A stretch of 64,000 nt of DNA from positions 1-64,000 of the forward strand of contig NZ_CANKWH010000005.1 in NCBI RefSeq assembly GCF_947487305.1, written 5' to 3'. The translations under genes were made by a program, and so were the position numbers. Numbering within the stretch: position 1 is the first letter of the stretch; every line of letters starts with the position of its first letter. A model generated the notes under the pieces. The model saw only the letters and a list, made by a program, of their open reading frames with translations, did not search any database and was not told where the DNA came from. Below are positions 63,687 to 64,000 of the stretch, in pieces. This stretch comes from an uncultured Paracoccus sp. (GTDB lineage Bacteria > Pseudomonadota > Alphaproteobacteria > Rhodobacterales > Rhodobacteraceae).

Positions 63687-64000
63687 TCAGGATTCCATCA
63701 GGCGCTTGAAATGCCGCGACAGCAGCAGAAGCCCGAAGAACAGGGTGATCATGCTGACCAAGATCACATAGCCGACGCTGATATATTCGCCCTGATAGCT
63801 GGGATAGAAGCCGCGCCGCATCAGCCCGACCAGATGGACCAAGGGATTGTACCACAGGATATCGCGGGCAACTGCGGGCATGGAATCAAAGGTGAAAAAC
63901 ACTGCGGACATCAGGAACAGCGGCCGGGTAGCGATGGACCAGATCTGCTCATAGACCGGGAACGAGGTCATCAGGAAACAGTTCAGCGATCCGACCCCTG
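63687..64000 (-). CDS. Capsule-type ABC-2 export permease (KpsM-like), C-terminal part cut by window end
   Basis: About 104 residues are visible, open from position 64000 to the stop at 63687. GSLNCFLMTSFPVYEQIWSI, ATRPLFLMSAVFFTFDSMP and WYNPLVHLVGLMRRGFYPSYQG are the last third of a KpsM-like permease, with LLLSRHFKRLMES at the C terminus. The N-terminal segments lie beyond the window. Same strand and class as the permease at 5.8-6.6 kb, so the genome encodes at least two such exporters near each other. Confidence 0.85.
   Translation of the reverse strand, partial: GVGSLNCFLMTSFPVYEQIWSIATRPLFLMSAVFFTFDSMPAVARDILWYNPLVHLVGLMRRGFYPSYQGEYISVGYVILVSMITLFFGLLLLSRHFKRLMES

Overview
The window is GC-rich, densely packed alphaproteobacterial chromosome. 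Gene content and order (serC-serA and serB near each other, IalB and CreA family proteins, DUF2585, HspQ, many ATGA/GTGA start-stop overlaps) point to Rhodobacterales, most likely Paracoccus or a close relative; the genus is inferred from protein character, not from a search. No rRNA, tRNA or CRISPR was seen.

Layout. 0-0.2 kb: end of an IS630-type insertion sequence. 0.35-2.2 kb: two tandem DUF2156-like acyltransferase paralogues. 2.2-5.5 kb: rlmN, an IalB-family protein, an AnsA-type asparaginase and a small lipoprotein. 5.8-17 kb: a surface-polysaccharide locus with an export permease, cysQ, kdsB, galU, galE, three glycosyltransferases, a two-part sulfotransferase-like protein and a phosphomannomutase/phosphoglucomutase. 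Together these supply CMP-Kdo, UDP-glucose and UDP-galactose, and probably PAPS-dependent sulfation with PAP clearance. 17-29 kb: housekeeping and accessory genes (hybrid sensor kinase, SnoaL/GNAT/nitrilase chain, arfB, Nudix, Pit phosphate transporter, pncA-pncB, SLC13 carrier, trhO plus a DXD glycosyltransferase). 29-42.7 kb: maeB, an MFS exporter, a purine nucleoside permease family protein, a proteasome-like Anbu peptidase, a ureohydrolase, a CpdB-like nucleotidase, GNAT, SulP, then transglutaminase / alpha-E / circularly permuted ATP-grasp genes. The last three and Anbu belong to a known but poorly understood gene association, here split by about 5 kb.

43-49 kb: STAS and HATPase partner-switching genes, hspQ, creA, DUF2585, a phosphatase, then serA and serC. 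serC is preceded by a structured leader that looks like the alphaproteobacterial serC RNA motif: two mutually exclusive hairpins followed by an intrinsic terminator just upstream of the serC ribosome binding site.

49.2-54.1 kb: a decayed phage-derived island between serC and serB. It carries an integrase, HTH genes, a head-tail connector gene, a terminase with an internal stop and only the ends of capsid and protease genes. A 21-bp imperfect direct repeat (19/21 identical) brackets it and is the best attachment-site candidate; its right copy lies inside the 3' end of the integrase gene.

54.3-64 kb: serB, nitronate monooxygenase, cytochrome b561, a CDP-alcohol phosphatidyltransferase coupled to a membrane sulfatase-like protein, an NMT1/THI5-type ABC importer with a fused double permease, a family 4-type glycosyltransferase, and the end of a second capsule-type export permease cut by the window edge.
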